Source: Reticulitermes speratus
Taxonomy: Eukaryota; Arthropoda; Insecta; Blattodea; Rhinotermitidae
Reading direction: 5' to 3'
Assembly: GCA_021186555.1 (NCBI GenBank)
Contig: JAJKFL010000011.1
Location: forward strand, 31,793,611 to 31,857,610
DNA length: 64,000 nt
In this document: piece after piece, positions 23,101 through 33,800 of the stretch
Layout: every line of letters starts with the position of its first letter
How positions within the stretch are numbered: position 1 is the first letter of the stretch
The notes under the pieces: model-generated
Databases searched by the model: none
What the model was told of the DNA's origin: nothing
Seen by the model: only the letters and a program-made list of their open reading frames with translations
Translations under genes and position numbers: made by a program

Positions 23101-24249
23101 ATATGCTACAATGCCTTTGCTCCTAAGAAATTTCTCAGCAAAGTTACAGCACCGTGTAAGACCCTGCGAACACTGGCAACTAAACTGTTCCGGCGATGAA
23201 ACAGTTGCTGATGACGGCACAGTCTAACACTAGGGGACGCCATTGCAAGGAAACCGGCCAAAGAGCCAAAACAAGAATATACAACGCTGAATTTATAACA
23301 ACAACTTCCACATTTATTTATTGTACTAAAATCATTACAGCCAATATACGATTTCAACCTACACTGCGTTACAGTATTAAAAATCGATTTATCTTCTGTA
23401 AGAATTTTATTAAATTAAGGCAAAAGTTTAGTCTTACATGCTGTTCGGCTGTCTTGCGTGTTCCGTTTCTCTCCAAGGCAACATTTACCTTTCATCCGCT
23501 GCCTGAATCTTAAGGGTAGGAAAAAATTCATGAGCAGATTTCAGTGAAAACTAATGAGACATTGGAGCAAGAAGTGCGAATATTTTCAAAGTTATTATGA
23601 GATATCCTACGAGTTCGGTGTCAATCACTTCTTGTATACTAAAAATTAATGAAAATAAGGAAATGGGCGTAGTGAAAACATGGAAATGTCGGACACAAAC
23701 CGAAATATTTATTTTTACAAGTTAAAGCTTTTGAAGAAAATTTCGCTTCGTAACATGCAAGGTTTTCTTACATGTAATGTAAGTTCCCGTTTTACAAACC
23801 TGAGCTAACAATTCTCCTCTTATTTCTTCACAGAGGCCCAACTGCAGCAGCAAATTACAAATCAAACCAATCAAGTCCAGGCTACCTTACAGAACTTCAA
23901 TGCTTCTGCCAGTAACACTGTCAGTCAGATAAGTTCGCAGTTTAGCACATGCGTCGGCACATCGATACTGTCATTCTTGAATATTCCGACTTGCGCTGCC
24001 ACAGCTGCCTCTCAAGCTTTAAATGCTGTCACTGCCTTAGCAACTCCACTTCAGTCAGCAACACAGAGCTTCTCTCAATTATCTGCTTCCCTTCCGCTAA
24101 ATGCTACGCTTCAGTCTGCTCAAACCCAGATTCAGCAAGCGAGTAATCAGACAACGCAGTGCTTGCAGCAGGCAGCGGCTTCAGCCGCTCAAGCAGCAGC
24201 TTCTACCGTCAGTGTGTCAGCAGACAACAGCACTGCAGCAAGTGCTTAA
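20140..24249 (+). CDS. Gene A: secreted Ala/Gln-rich 4-Cys glycoprotein
   Basis: Coding exons are 20140-20181, 22096-22378 and 23834-24249, giving 741 nt and 246 aa. Exon 1 encodes MNAKILIIALCAFQ and ends phase 0 at CAG/GTAAGA. Exon 2 follows TTTCAG with LVAGQ, completing a signal peptide, and ends phase 1 at C/GTAAGT. Exon 3 follows TTCACAG. The mature part is rich in Ala, Gln, Ser, Thr and Asn without Pro-rich or low-complexity runs, suggesting long amphipathic helices. It has four cysteines (in AQACLSN, FSTCVGT, IPTCAAT and TTQCLQQ) and about eleven N-x-S/T sequons. The role is unknown. Secretion, two likely disulfides and heavy glycosylation suggest an extracellular or gut-lumen protein; a TsetseEP/DUF725 relation is only a guess. 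AATAAA at 24482 serves as poly(A) signal. Exon 3 differs most from B-D around the second and third cysteines. The coding frame is intact. Confidence 0.82.
21030..21390. repeat. 43-bp tandem repeat in intron 1 of gene A
   Basis: About eight near-identical copies of a 43-bp unit containing AACCTCCAAAATACCCGTGC and ATCTCGTGTCTCCATCTCAA. One copy lacks two bases near 21295. It is absent from the introns of B-D. The unit is 43 bp, not a multiple of 3, so the three long ORFs here are artefacts. Confidence 0.95.
22739..22918. repeat. Perfectly matched foldback repeat in intron 2 of gene A
   Basis: The outer arms TCTTCTGGGGTATTACGCG and CGCGTAATACCCCAGAAGA pair fully. Inner arms TTTACCGACGTTTCGGGACA and TGTCCCGAAACGTCGGTAAA pair too, around a GGCCCCATCTTCACGG/CCGTGAAAATGGGGCC core. 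Each arm contains a CGAAACGTCGG block as in hammerhead-type repeats, but the CTGANGA half is decayed. The transcript would form a very stable hairpin. Confidence 0.85.
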
Positions 24250-24481
24250 ACCCATACAGTTGCAACTGACACTGCGAGACCTACAACAGTCGACGGACTG
24301 GTCTTAAGTGTCCATTATGTATACAGATATATAGATAACAAAGTTAATATCATGGTACTACAGGACAGAAGAGGAAAAATACATTTTGAGCGAGGAAACA
24401 GACACAGCGTAAGCATTCATATGCACTTTGTAACAACTCTGTACTGTCTACCGTATATTTTATTTTGATTACTCTATAAGG

Positions 24482-24487
24482 AATAAA
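24482..24487 (+). terminator. Poly(A) signal of gene A
   Basis: AATAAA in a context (GGAATAAAACCCATAAGCATTA) conserved after genes B, C and D. Confidence 0.7.
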
Positions 24488-24905
24488 ACCCATAAGCATT
24501 ACTACCAGTTTTTAATTTCCATGACCACTGTCTTCCCTGTAGTAACAGTGTTTCTGAAACAACACGGAAGGAATCTCCATTAACCTACCTGTTAACACTG
24601 GCCGTGTGATCTACTGACACTGAAAGCATGTGAACTGCAGCACCACCAACATTTTATTGGTTATTGTTTTATGGTAGCCAAGGCGTGCAAGGGAAACAAC
24701 TGGCTACATGCGTAAGCAATAAGTATAAACATTTAATAACAAGAACTAGAATACATACACAGTTTATTTTCATAGCCCATATTTACCCAAACACGATACA
24801 TCCTTATGCTCTCTGTTCCACATATCTACCTTAAAACAAAATTTTAAATGAAAGAAAACCTACGTGGCATTTTGTTAACTTAAAGACAGAAACACATTAC
24901 TGATC

Positions 24906-25842
24906 AAACACTTATTAACCAACAGTTGCACTATTAAATTAGATTGTCACTTAAAATCACTTAAAATACCCTACATATGTTTCGGTCTTCGAGTGACCAT
25001 CATCAGTGGCATCTACTCGTATATATGCACAAGCTTCACTACGCACTTCCACTTTCGTTACTGTTTCGTCGGTGTTGTGCACTGGGGATTCCTTATATGC
25101 ATTGTATTTATGTAGGGGGTATCGTTGGTTTTTCGGATACGATCGTTGTGTGTTGGGCTGCTTCACTATGTGAACACGTTACAGTGTTGGTTTTCTGGTT
25201 GTATTCATTGTTCTGCGTTGATGGTGGGGTATGGTGAGAAGATGTCACTTCCGTTGGTGATCGTTGTTTGGCGTCGTTTAGCTAGCGGCGGTAGTTAGCT
25301 GTTGCGTGGCAGTTGAAGCTGTAGAATCGTGATGGCTATGAGATGGACGTAGGTGTTTATCTGTAGTTGTATGTTATCCACTTTTCATGTATGAATGTTT
25401 CGCTGGTATTTTTCTCTAGAGGCTTGCGCACACTGTATTTTTTGAGTTGTGACACTGGTTATCACTGGGGTTCATTGTAAGCCGAGTTGTTTCATTATTT
25501 TAATTTTCACGATATTCACTGGTATGATGAGGCAGAGTTGCGGTAGTAGATTAATCGTTGTGATGTATTGCACTGCAGATGCACTATGTTCCCACTTCAA
25601 TCAGCAGCTGTTGCGATATTAAAATTATATTATAAATTACAGAAGTATAGAATTTATGATATATAAAACTGTAAAAAAAATGTAAAAAATAATTTAAAAG
25701 TTATTCTGTTGCTGCTGGCCTCCGGTCTCACATATACGCGTCGGTGTGTTGCTCTGTGTTGTGTCGAGGTTGAACTCGTTGTTGTTGGTTAATAAGTGTT
25801 TTATCAGTACTACAATGCACGGTGAGCAAAAAGTTAAGTACG
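24906..25842 (-). mobile_element. Penelope-like insertion private to unit A
   Basis: About 937 bp present here and absent from units B-D, where ACATTACTGATC runs directly into the CAGCGCC segment. The flanks repeat TTACTGATC (24897-24905 and 25843-25851), a target duplication. Inner inverted ends share ACACTTATTAACCAACA. A hammerhead motif lies near the left end on the minus strand. No reverse transcriptase is left. Confidence 0.65.
24966..25012 (-). ncRNA. Hammerhead ribozyme-like motif (CTGATGA core)
   Basis: On the minus strand: stem I ATGCC, core CTGATGA (complement of 25000-25006), stem II GGTC/GACC, GAAA, loop CATATG and GTA, then stem I GGTAT. Five stem I pairs follow an A-G mismatch next to the core. 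Confidence 0.55.
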
Positions 25843-26699
25843 TTACTGATCCTTCTACAGCGCCCTGCAACTGTGTCGCCACGAACCTGCACAGTGGTCC
25901 GAAACAGAGACCCGACGTCTCGGGCCGAGACGGAAATTCCATACATAAGTCGACCAGAGCAAAACACGCCAGAGTGTCTCGTATCTGCGATTGGCTAGCC
26001 TGATTAGAAGGTGAATGGATTGCAGGGCTAAGGAGAAGTAAATGTCTATCTGCGCTGAGAGTATAGGATCTTCCACAATAAATTTTCAGCACAATACTAA
26101 AACTTCACTCATTTAGAAGTAAGTTCCAGTGTCGTGACAGTACTTCCCGAGTAAAACAGAAACGTAAGGGAGACCGATACTTTCACTAAACACGTTTCGT
26201 GTTCACATATGCAAAGTATGAGACGGAAGTGACATTCAAGACACACGCTCTCCATGTCTTAGCGCCTGTACCGGCCTCACAATCATCTCTCATTTGCTTC
26301 CTTCTTTCCTGTTACTGTTTTCCCAGTATGTGTACCAATAGTAGCTACGCCCGACACCGTGTCCACATAAATTATATATATATATGTAATGTATCTAAGC
26401 TTTCAAAACGAAGTAAACACAAAGCTCTTTGTGCAGGATATGTCTGTCCATTTGCCTATCTCTCAGTCTGTCTCTCTGCCTGTCTGCAAACTGCAGTCAC
26501 TACCTGAAACACAGCACACATTTATTTTCAAATTCGTTTTTACAGCCTTTCTACGCCTACAGATCTTATCAAACAAGTTCGATTTTCTTCCATTCTTACA
26601 CATACTGACGATCAATTCATGAATTAGGAGAGCTACAGACTTACTAAAGACTCTAAATTTCGATCGCTTTACACTAAAAGTATTGTAACGCACTGTGGC

Positions 26700-26910
26700 A
26701 CCGTAAACAAATTCAAAATAAATATCTAACAAGTGGCATATATGAGACAAAATGCCACCTCTGTGATAGGTTGTATGTTGCGCAAATGGACAATAACTAA
26801 AAACGACATTTTGTATAAATCTGAAACATATAAAAAACAAATAACCCGCAGTCAGCATGTGCATTACACATACTAAATGATCGACAAATATACAGCCACA
26901 TTGATAAGAA
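26700..26910 (+). pseudogene. Penelope GIY-YIG endonuclease fragment, unit A
   Basis: Translation around 26733 gives SGIYETKCHLCDRLYVAQ, the GIY-YIG start with a CxxC-type pair. After a stop and a frame change, a block like NNPQSACALHILNN follows, typical of the end of Penelope-like ORFs. Stops and frameshifts make it dead. Homologous fragments lie in units B, C and D. Confidence 0.7.
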
Positions 26911-27712
26911 GCAAAAAAATTTAGCACATGAATTGTCTTCAGAATTTTTACATTAAAAATGTAACATCGGGAAAACTTTATAAATGAACAAGTTTGTGGA
27001 CAAGAGAACTCTCTCTACGAAATAACGCGTCATGTACAATTGCAAAACACATGCGTATGATGTGGTGACCGGATAAATGCGCACACCAAGAAAGCCCACA
27101 CGACAATTCCGCACAGAAGAAACCCCACTGTCATAAATGCTCACATGAAAAATACCCACACGGATAATTGCTCACACATAAAAGTACACACATAGAACAA
27201 TTCTCACATTCACAATACTATCAAGTAATAAACTCTTAATAAATCGTTATGTGATTGCTATGAAGTGAAGTTCAAACATGCAGTATTGTTATTGACATGA
27301 ACGAAGATTATGTTTATGAATAAAATTATAATAAACGGAAAGTCAGCGTTTTCCGCGCTGGCTCACGTCCGCCCACTCCTACATTGACTCTGATCTATTG
27401 GTCTCAGTCTTACCCATCTACTGACGATAGCAACTTGGTTACCAAAAACGTATTTAGTAATACTTTAGCGTGTGTAAGCGACGTAAGCTGTTCTGTTTCC
27501 TGACCAGGCGGTGAACTACGACTTTCCGGTGAGTACCTTTCCTTTCCATTACAACTTGTGACCACACGCTCACATCTTACATCTTACGGCCAACGATTTT
27601 AATGGGCGCTTACAATCGCTTTTATATATTTTCTATTTACATTGCTTTTTCTTTTAAATGTACATTATTATATTAGATATTAGTTTTATTAATTTTTTTG
27701 GTAGTACCGACA

Positions 27713-28770
27713 ATGGAGTTTTCAAGCACTCAGAAGGGCAACAGAGTTTTGACTTACTTGGGTTTTGAATATCTGTCTTTTCGCACTATAAATGGAGTGC
27801 TGACTTGGAGATGCAGGCAGAGTCGCTCTGTAAAGTGTCATTCAAGTAGGAAGACAAAAGATGGTAACACAGTAGAACAACCAACCGAAAATTGTCATGA
27901 TTCCTGTCCTCAAACGGCAGAAGCCGACAATGCCAGAAGCAAAATGAAGCAAGATATGAGAGTAGTTAGTTCTTTTTCCCCCTATGGCTCGACAGCCCCA
28001 TATGGGCCTGGGCCTCCTCGTTTCGTCGAGGTTTCACGATCACACTCAGACACACCACAGTCGGTAGGACTCCTCTGGACGAGTGACCAGCTCGTCGCAG
28101 AGACCTCTACCTGACAACACACAACACTCACAAGAGACAGACATCCATGCTAACGGTGGGATTTTTTTTTTTTTGCCTGTCCGGGGTTTTTCCCCTTTGA
28201 TCCATTTTTGTACTGTTTAAATCCTATCGTCCTTCATGTCACTTTACGTTCCATGCTATCGTCCTTACATCAAACACAACACAAACATCCATACCCCCGG
28301 TGGGATTCGAACCCACGATCCTAGTAAGCGAGCAGCCGAAGACCCACGCCTTAGACCGCGCGGCCAGTGGGATCGGCCTGTAGTTAGTTCTGCCCCTCGC
28401 AATGTGATGGGGAATGTGTATTCAGATTGAGTAACGATGTGCTGGCCCACATGCCCAAACAATCATTCTTTGTGAGAAATCTTCTCAATCACATAAAGGC
28501 GGTCATTTGCCTAACCCAACAACAATAAATGTTGACATTCCTGAGAAGTACAGTCAACTGGTACTTCATGAATCAGATGTGGATGATGCAGACACAATTC
28601 TGGTTTTAGGTGATAAAGAACTCTTGGTTGAATTGAACAAAGATACAATCTATGGAGATGGCACCTTCGATAAAGTCCCAAACATGTTTCACCAACTGTA
28701 TACGTGGCATGCTTATAGTAAAATAAAAAACCAAAAAGTGTTGACTGTTCACTTTGTAGGACAAATAAAA
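27713..28770 (+). pseudogene. FLYWCH zinc finger plus MULE transposase fragment, unit A
   Basis: From MEFSSTQKGNRVLTYLGF through WRCRQSRSVKCHS the sequence fits a FLYWCH zinc finger (Phe, Leu-Tyr region, Trp, Cys, Cys, with His after HDSC). After a SINE insertion and a frameshift, the second part has MPKQSFFVRNLLNHIK and then a frame starting at 28507 with IYGDGTFDKVPNMFHQLYTW, the start of a MULE transposase domain including its first catalytic Asp. It stops at 28773, so most of the catalytic domain is missing. Confidence 0.78.
27974..28379 (-). mobile_element. SINE family 1 in the MULE transposase, unit A
   Basis: Minus-strand SINE flanked by the 12-bp target duplication GTAGTTAGTTCT (27962-27973 and 28380-28391). 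In this unit the SINE is itself interrupted or rearranged at about 28150-28265 by a T-rich segment that is missing from the copies in units B and C. Confidence 0.85.
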
Positions 28771-29029
28771 TAAATAAATAAAGAATAAATAAAACCAGAG
28801 CATTTTATTTCCTGTAATTTCTCTTACAAACATTTACATCCAAATTTTCTATTTTATTTGTTTATACTCAGACTTATTGAAGGTTAAATTTTATTTCATT
28901 ATAATTTCATTCATAAACATATTATTCGTTCATGTCAATAACAATACTGCATGTTTGAACTTCACTTCATAGCAATCACATAACGCTTTATTAACAGTGT
29001 ATTACTTGATAGTATTGTGAATGTGAGAA

Positions 29030-30370
29030 TTGTTCTATGTGTGTAATTTCTGTGTGATCATTTATCTGTGTGAGCAATTATCCGTGTGAGCATTTATCCG
29101 TGTGAGCATTTTTCTGTGTGATCATTTATCTGTGTGAGCATTTATCCGTGTGAGCAATTTTCTGTGTGATCATTTTTCTGTGCGATCATTTTTCTGTGTG
29201 AGCATTTATCTGTGTGAGCAATTATCCGTGTGAGCATTTATCCGTGTGAGCACTTTTCTGTGTGATCATTTTTCTGTGTGATCATTTTTCTGTGTGATCA
29301 TTTTTCTGTGTGATCATTTTTCTGTGTGAGCATTTTTCTGTTTGAGCATTTATCTGTGTGAGCATTTATCCGTGTGAGCATTTTTCTGTGTGATCATTTA
29401 TCTGTGTGATCATTTTTCTGTGTGATCATTTTTCTGTGTGAGCATTTATCTGTGTGAGCAATTATCCGTGTGAGCATTTATCCGTGTGAGCACTTTTCTG
29501 TGTGATCATTTTTCTGTGTGATCATTTTTCTGTGTGAGCATTTATCTGTGTGAGCAATTATCCGTGTGAGCATTTATCCGTGTGAGCACTTTTCTGTGTG
29601 ATCATTTATCTGTGTGAGCAATTATCCGTGGAGCATTTATCCGTGTGAGCATTTTTCTGTGTGATCATATTTCTGTGTGATCATTTTTCTGTGTGAGCAT
29701 TTATCTGTGTGAGCAATTATCCGTGTGAGCATTTATCCGTGTGAGCACTTTTCTGTGTGAGCAATTATCCGTGGAGCATTTATCCGTGTGAGGAATTTTG
29801 TGTGATCATTTTTCTGTGATCATTTTTCTGTGTGAGCATTTATCTGTGTGAGCAATTATCCGTGGAGCATTTATCCGTGTGAGCATTTTTCTGTGTAATC
29901 ATTTTTCCGTGTGAGCATTTATCTGTGTGATCATTTTTCTGTGATCATTCTTCTGTGTGAGCATTTATCTGTGTGAGCAATTATCCGTGTGAGCATTTAT
30001 CGGTGTGAGCACTTTTCTGTGTGATCATTTATCTGTGTGAGCAATTATCCGTGGAGCATTTATCCGTGTGAGCATTTTTCTGTGTAATTATTTTTCCGTG
30101 TGAGCATTTTTCTGTGTGATCATTTTTCTGTGTGATCATTCTTCTGTGTGAGCATTTATCTGTGTGAGCAATTATCCGTGGAGCATTTATCAGTGTGATC
30201 ATTCTTCTGTGTGAGCATTTATCTGTGTGAGCAATTATCCGTGGAGCATTTATCAGTGTGAGCATTTTTCTGTGTGATCATTTTTCTGTGTGAGCATTTA
30301 TCCATGTGAGCAATTATCCGTGTGGGCATTTATCCATGTGACCAATTTTGCGTGTGGGTATTTTTCATGT
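29030..30370. repeat. 16-bp minisatellite, roughly 80 copies, in the MULE right end
   Basis: Units alternate between GTGTGAGCATTTATCC and GTGTGATCATTTTTCT variants, with 14-15-bp derivatives such as CCGTGGAGCATTTATC. Higher-order blocks of several units recur (for example around 29200, 29455 and 29540), a sign of unequal exchange. Units B and C keep only one to two copies at the same end. Confidence 0.95.
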
Positions 30371-30766
30371 GAGCATTTATGACAGTGGGGTTTTTTCTGT
30401 GCGGAATTTTCGTGTGGGCTTTCTTGGTGTGAGCTTTTGTCATGGAACCGTATGATGTGTATATTCCGACCTTCAGCAGGTGGCTCGACGTTTACATAAA
30501 TGAGTACATAATGTTCAACCTAACAACACACTTTATATGTCCTTCCGAGAACCCGCCCTAATGTCACTCAAGTAAAAACACTTCCTATACAGACTGTTGA
30601 CATAGTCTTCTCAATTACAACTTCACAAACCAATACAATTTATCGCCCGTAAATCATATTTTTTTCGAGATATATTGAATAAATATTTCGAAGGTTACAA
30701 AAACACAGAAAGGCAATATGTGTTTATACAAATGGTTTGTGCACCAGCTGTACGCTAAATCTTCAG

Positions 30767-30774
30767 TATAAAAG
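30767..30774 (+). promoter_or_regulatory. TATA box of gene B
   Basis: TATAAAAG, 62 bp before the start codon, in the same conserved promoter block as gene A. Confidence 0.8.
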
Positions 30775-30828
30775 ACAGCAGTTCCGGTCACCCAGCACAG
30801 TGCAGCTAACCTACCAGCAAGCTCCAAC

Positions 30829-33800
30829 ATGAACGCCAAGATCTTGATCGTAGCGCTCTGCGCCTTTCAGGTAAGACAACTCATTGCTCTTACAGATGTC
30901 GCTTAGAAACTGTTATAACTGCAAACTTTCATAAACAGTGCTGTTCTTTCAGAAAATAAGCAACAGCAGGCTTTGAGAGACGGCCTAATAACAGCAATAT
31001 TTACGTAGTTTAATAATTCTTCATTCAAACACAAAACTGATATGGTACACCGCACTAAAGGCATTATCATTCTTGCAGAAACTGCCCAGTAACTACGACA
31101 GTAACGTACCTTATGTTGTCGGCGACTGAAATGCGAAGACACACCGCATCTTAATATCCACATTCACACATATACACGCGCGTAGTCTAAGCCTACATGT
31201 ATGTTATTGTACTCAAAACACTACAGTTCACATACTAGTACATACGGTACACCACATATGATTGCTGTGCCTTCCAAATGCTCATGTCCGAAGGATAAAA
31301 GTTAGCTTCCCTCACTGTCCAAACATAATAGGAGGCAGATGTAAGAATGTAGGAGGAAAGAGTGAAAGTGATGCAAAAGAAGAGGTGGTGGAAAGAGGTA
31401 GAAAAGGGAAATAACGACACGGACACAAGCAAGGGGGAACGGAAAAAATATTTAATGGCGTCAGTAGATAATATCCTTCATATAAGCCTACAGACTAAAT
31501 TGACACTAGGTTCTTGCAAGTAGGCTCAAATATTTTACTAAGCACCTTATTTTGGAACACAGGGAACAAAATGCGCATTACAAATCTCTAAGTTCCCCCG
31601 GATACAGTAGTCGGTATAGCGACTCCCTACCGGTTAGACGGCCAGGAGATCGAATCCCGGTTGGGTAAGGCTTTCCGCACCCATTCATACTGGCCCTGGG
31701 GCACACAAACCTACTGTACATTGGGTAACGATTGTCTTTCCAAGGGGTAAAGTGGCCTTGGCATGACTTTGGCAATCCACCCCTATATAGCGCCGAAGTT
31801 AAAGAAAGAGTAGAGCTTTAACTCCACTCACCGTCTGGCAACTCATACAGTGCTGTAGGACGAACTGTACCTTTACAAAGCGCTAATAGAACTCTTGGCA
31901 GTCATCAATGTATAATATAGTCATAGAAAGGCATAATACCATAACTGACCTCATATCAACACTACTTACACCTAAATAACTAATTTGAAATTTTCAAGTG
32001 CATACACCACGCAAAATATAAGGGTAGTGGAACTCCACGCATTCGACATCTGGACACGATCTGTAGCGTTTATTCACCTTCTGGCTACACCAGATTTTTA
32101 AAATATTCGTAATTGTACATAATCTGTTAAGACATTTTAAAGTAAATAAAATAATTTTAAATTCACATTTCATTATTTATACCTCCCTTATTTACCCACG
32201 CCCTCAGTACGTCACATTTTGTAAACTCGAATCAAAGAATAATCACTGATCAATACTGAAAGTGCCGATCCCAGTGGCCGTGCGGTCTAAGGCGTGGGTT
32301 TTCGGCCGCTCGCTTACTAGGATCGTGGGTTCGAATCCCACCGGGGGCATGGATGTCTGTCTGTTGTGAGTGTTGTGTGTTGTCAGGTAGAGGTCTCTGC
32401 GAAGAGCTGGTCCCTCGTCCAGAGGAGTCCTACCGAGTGTGGTGTGTCTCAAATGTGTGTGACCATGAAACCTCGACGAAACGAGGAGGCCCAGTCCCAT
32501 ATGGGCTGTCGAGTCATAGAAAAAAAATTTAAAGTGAATATATGAGGAAGAGGATGTATTGTAATATAAATACAAAACCTAATATTTGACAGGAGGATCT
32601 CACGATCTCCATGAAAAACACCAGTCAGGATACCCGGTCTCCTAGTCTAGACATGTACTTCGGATTACCGGGCAACAAGGTTTGCCAAAAAAAAATAGAT
32701 CCCGACCTTTCACTTTGCTTTCATTTTCAACATTGAAGCAGATGAGTTACAGTTCCATCTCTTTTCTCTCAGCTTGCCGTTGGAGATTTCATCACAGATA
32801 TCACAAAGCGCTTCCAAGATGACGTCAGGTCTAGAACTGCCGAAGCACAGGCGCAGGCAGCATCAGCCACGCAGAGCATACAGAATGCTGCCCAAACTAC
32901 GACCCTGAACATCACACTGCAGATCCAGACTGGGCTGAACAGTGCCCAACGATATGCTAACACTCTAAACATTAGTGCTCAACAAGCTCAAGCTTGCTTG
33001 AGTAACCAAACCCAGCAATACACCGCAATTGCCAACGCCACACGTAACTAAAATAGAATTATTTATAGATATACAGAAGACTGCGCACTGCCTCAGCTAA
33101 TAAGGTTCATACGGCAAAGCAGTACACGTGGGTTAAATAAGGCCTTACATCTGGATAGTTTTTTCCACGTGCACTTTCTAACATACTAGACCAGTTCGTG
33201 GCAAAATTATTTTTACACTAGCCTTAATTTATTATTATCATTATTATCATCATGTTCGTTATTATTACTAAAATCATCTTCATCATACAGAATGACACAG
33301 AACACCTGAAACACCGTCTTCCTACACCGAGCGTAACTGTTAATATGAAGCCATTTTCTCCGGCTACATATCTTCTGGTAAATTTGAATTCCAATACAAA
33401 CAGAACTCCCCTTGAGGCAGTGTCCCTGCTCTTTAAATAAATCGTATATTACTGTCAATTTAAGAGAACAGCTCTCTTCCTCTCGTGTTCCTTATATTTT
33501 GCACTACAGTCAAATGTCGCTATATTTACTATTATAATTTTATTACATTGAAGCAAAAGTGTAAAGTCCTACATACGAGGTCTGTCCAAAAAGTATCCGA
33601 CCTTGGGCCGGGAAAAAAAAGTTCTGTATCTGGGTGGTTACAATACCTAATCCCCTTCAAAGTAGGCCCCTTGTGACTCCACACACTTAGCCCAGCGGTC
33701 CTTCCATCGCTGGAAGCAATTCTGGAAGGCTTGTTTTGGAATGGTGTGCAGCTGCGCCGTCGCGTTCTGTATGATGTCCTCGCGGCTGTCATAACGGGAG

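Larger units (their letters stand above)
27065..30448 (+). mobile_element. FLYWCH/MULE transposon with long minisatellite TIRs, unit A
   Basis: Flanks repeat CGTATGATGTG (27054-27064 and 30449-30459), an 11-bp target duplication. The long inverted ends (about 27080-27330 against 28910-30440) share the CACACCAAGAAAGCCCACAC block, the GGGTGTTT-type GAAACCCCACTGTCATAAAT block and a 16-bp minisatellite. The interior encodes a broken transposase. The right end holds about 1.3 kb of minisatellite against only a few units on the left. Mutator-like elements are known for 8-11-bp duplications and long TIRs. Confidence 0.78.

Noticed and set aside
29030..30370. Possible CRISPR-like array
   Set aside because: Units are head-to-tail without unique spacers and the genome is eukaryotic; it is a minisatellite.
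32264..32345. tRNA-like heads with A and B boxes (also at 8577, 12115, 31595, 42231, 50864, 59888)
   Set aside because: Each is followed by a family-specific body and A-rich tail and occurs in many copies, so they are SINE heads and not tRNA genes.
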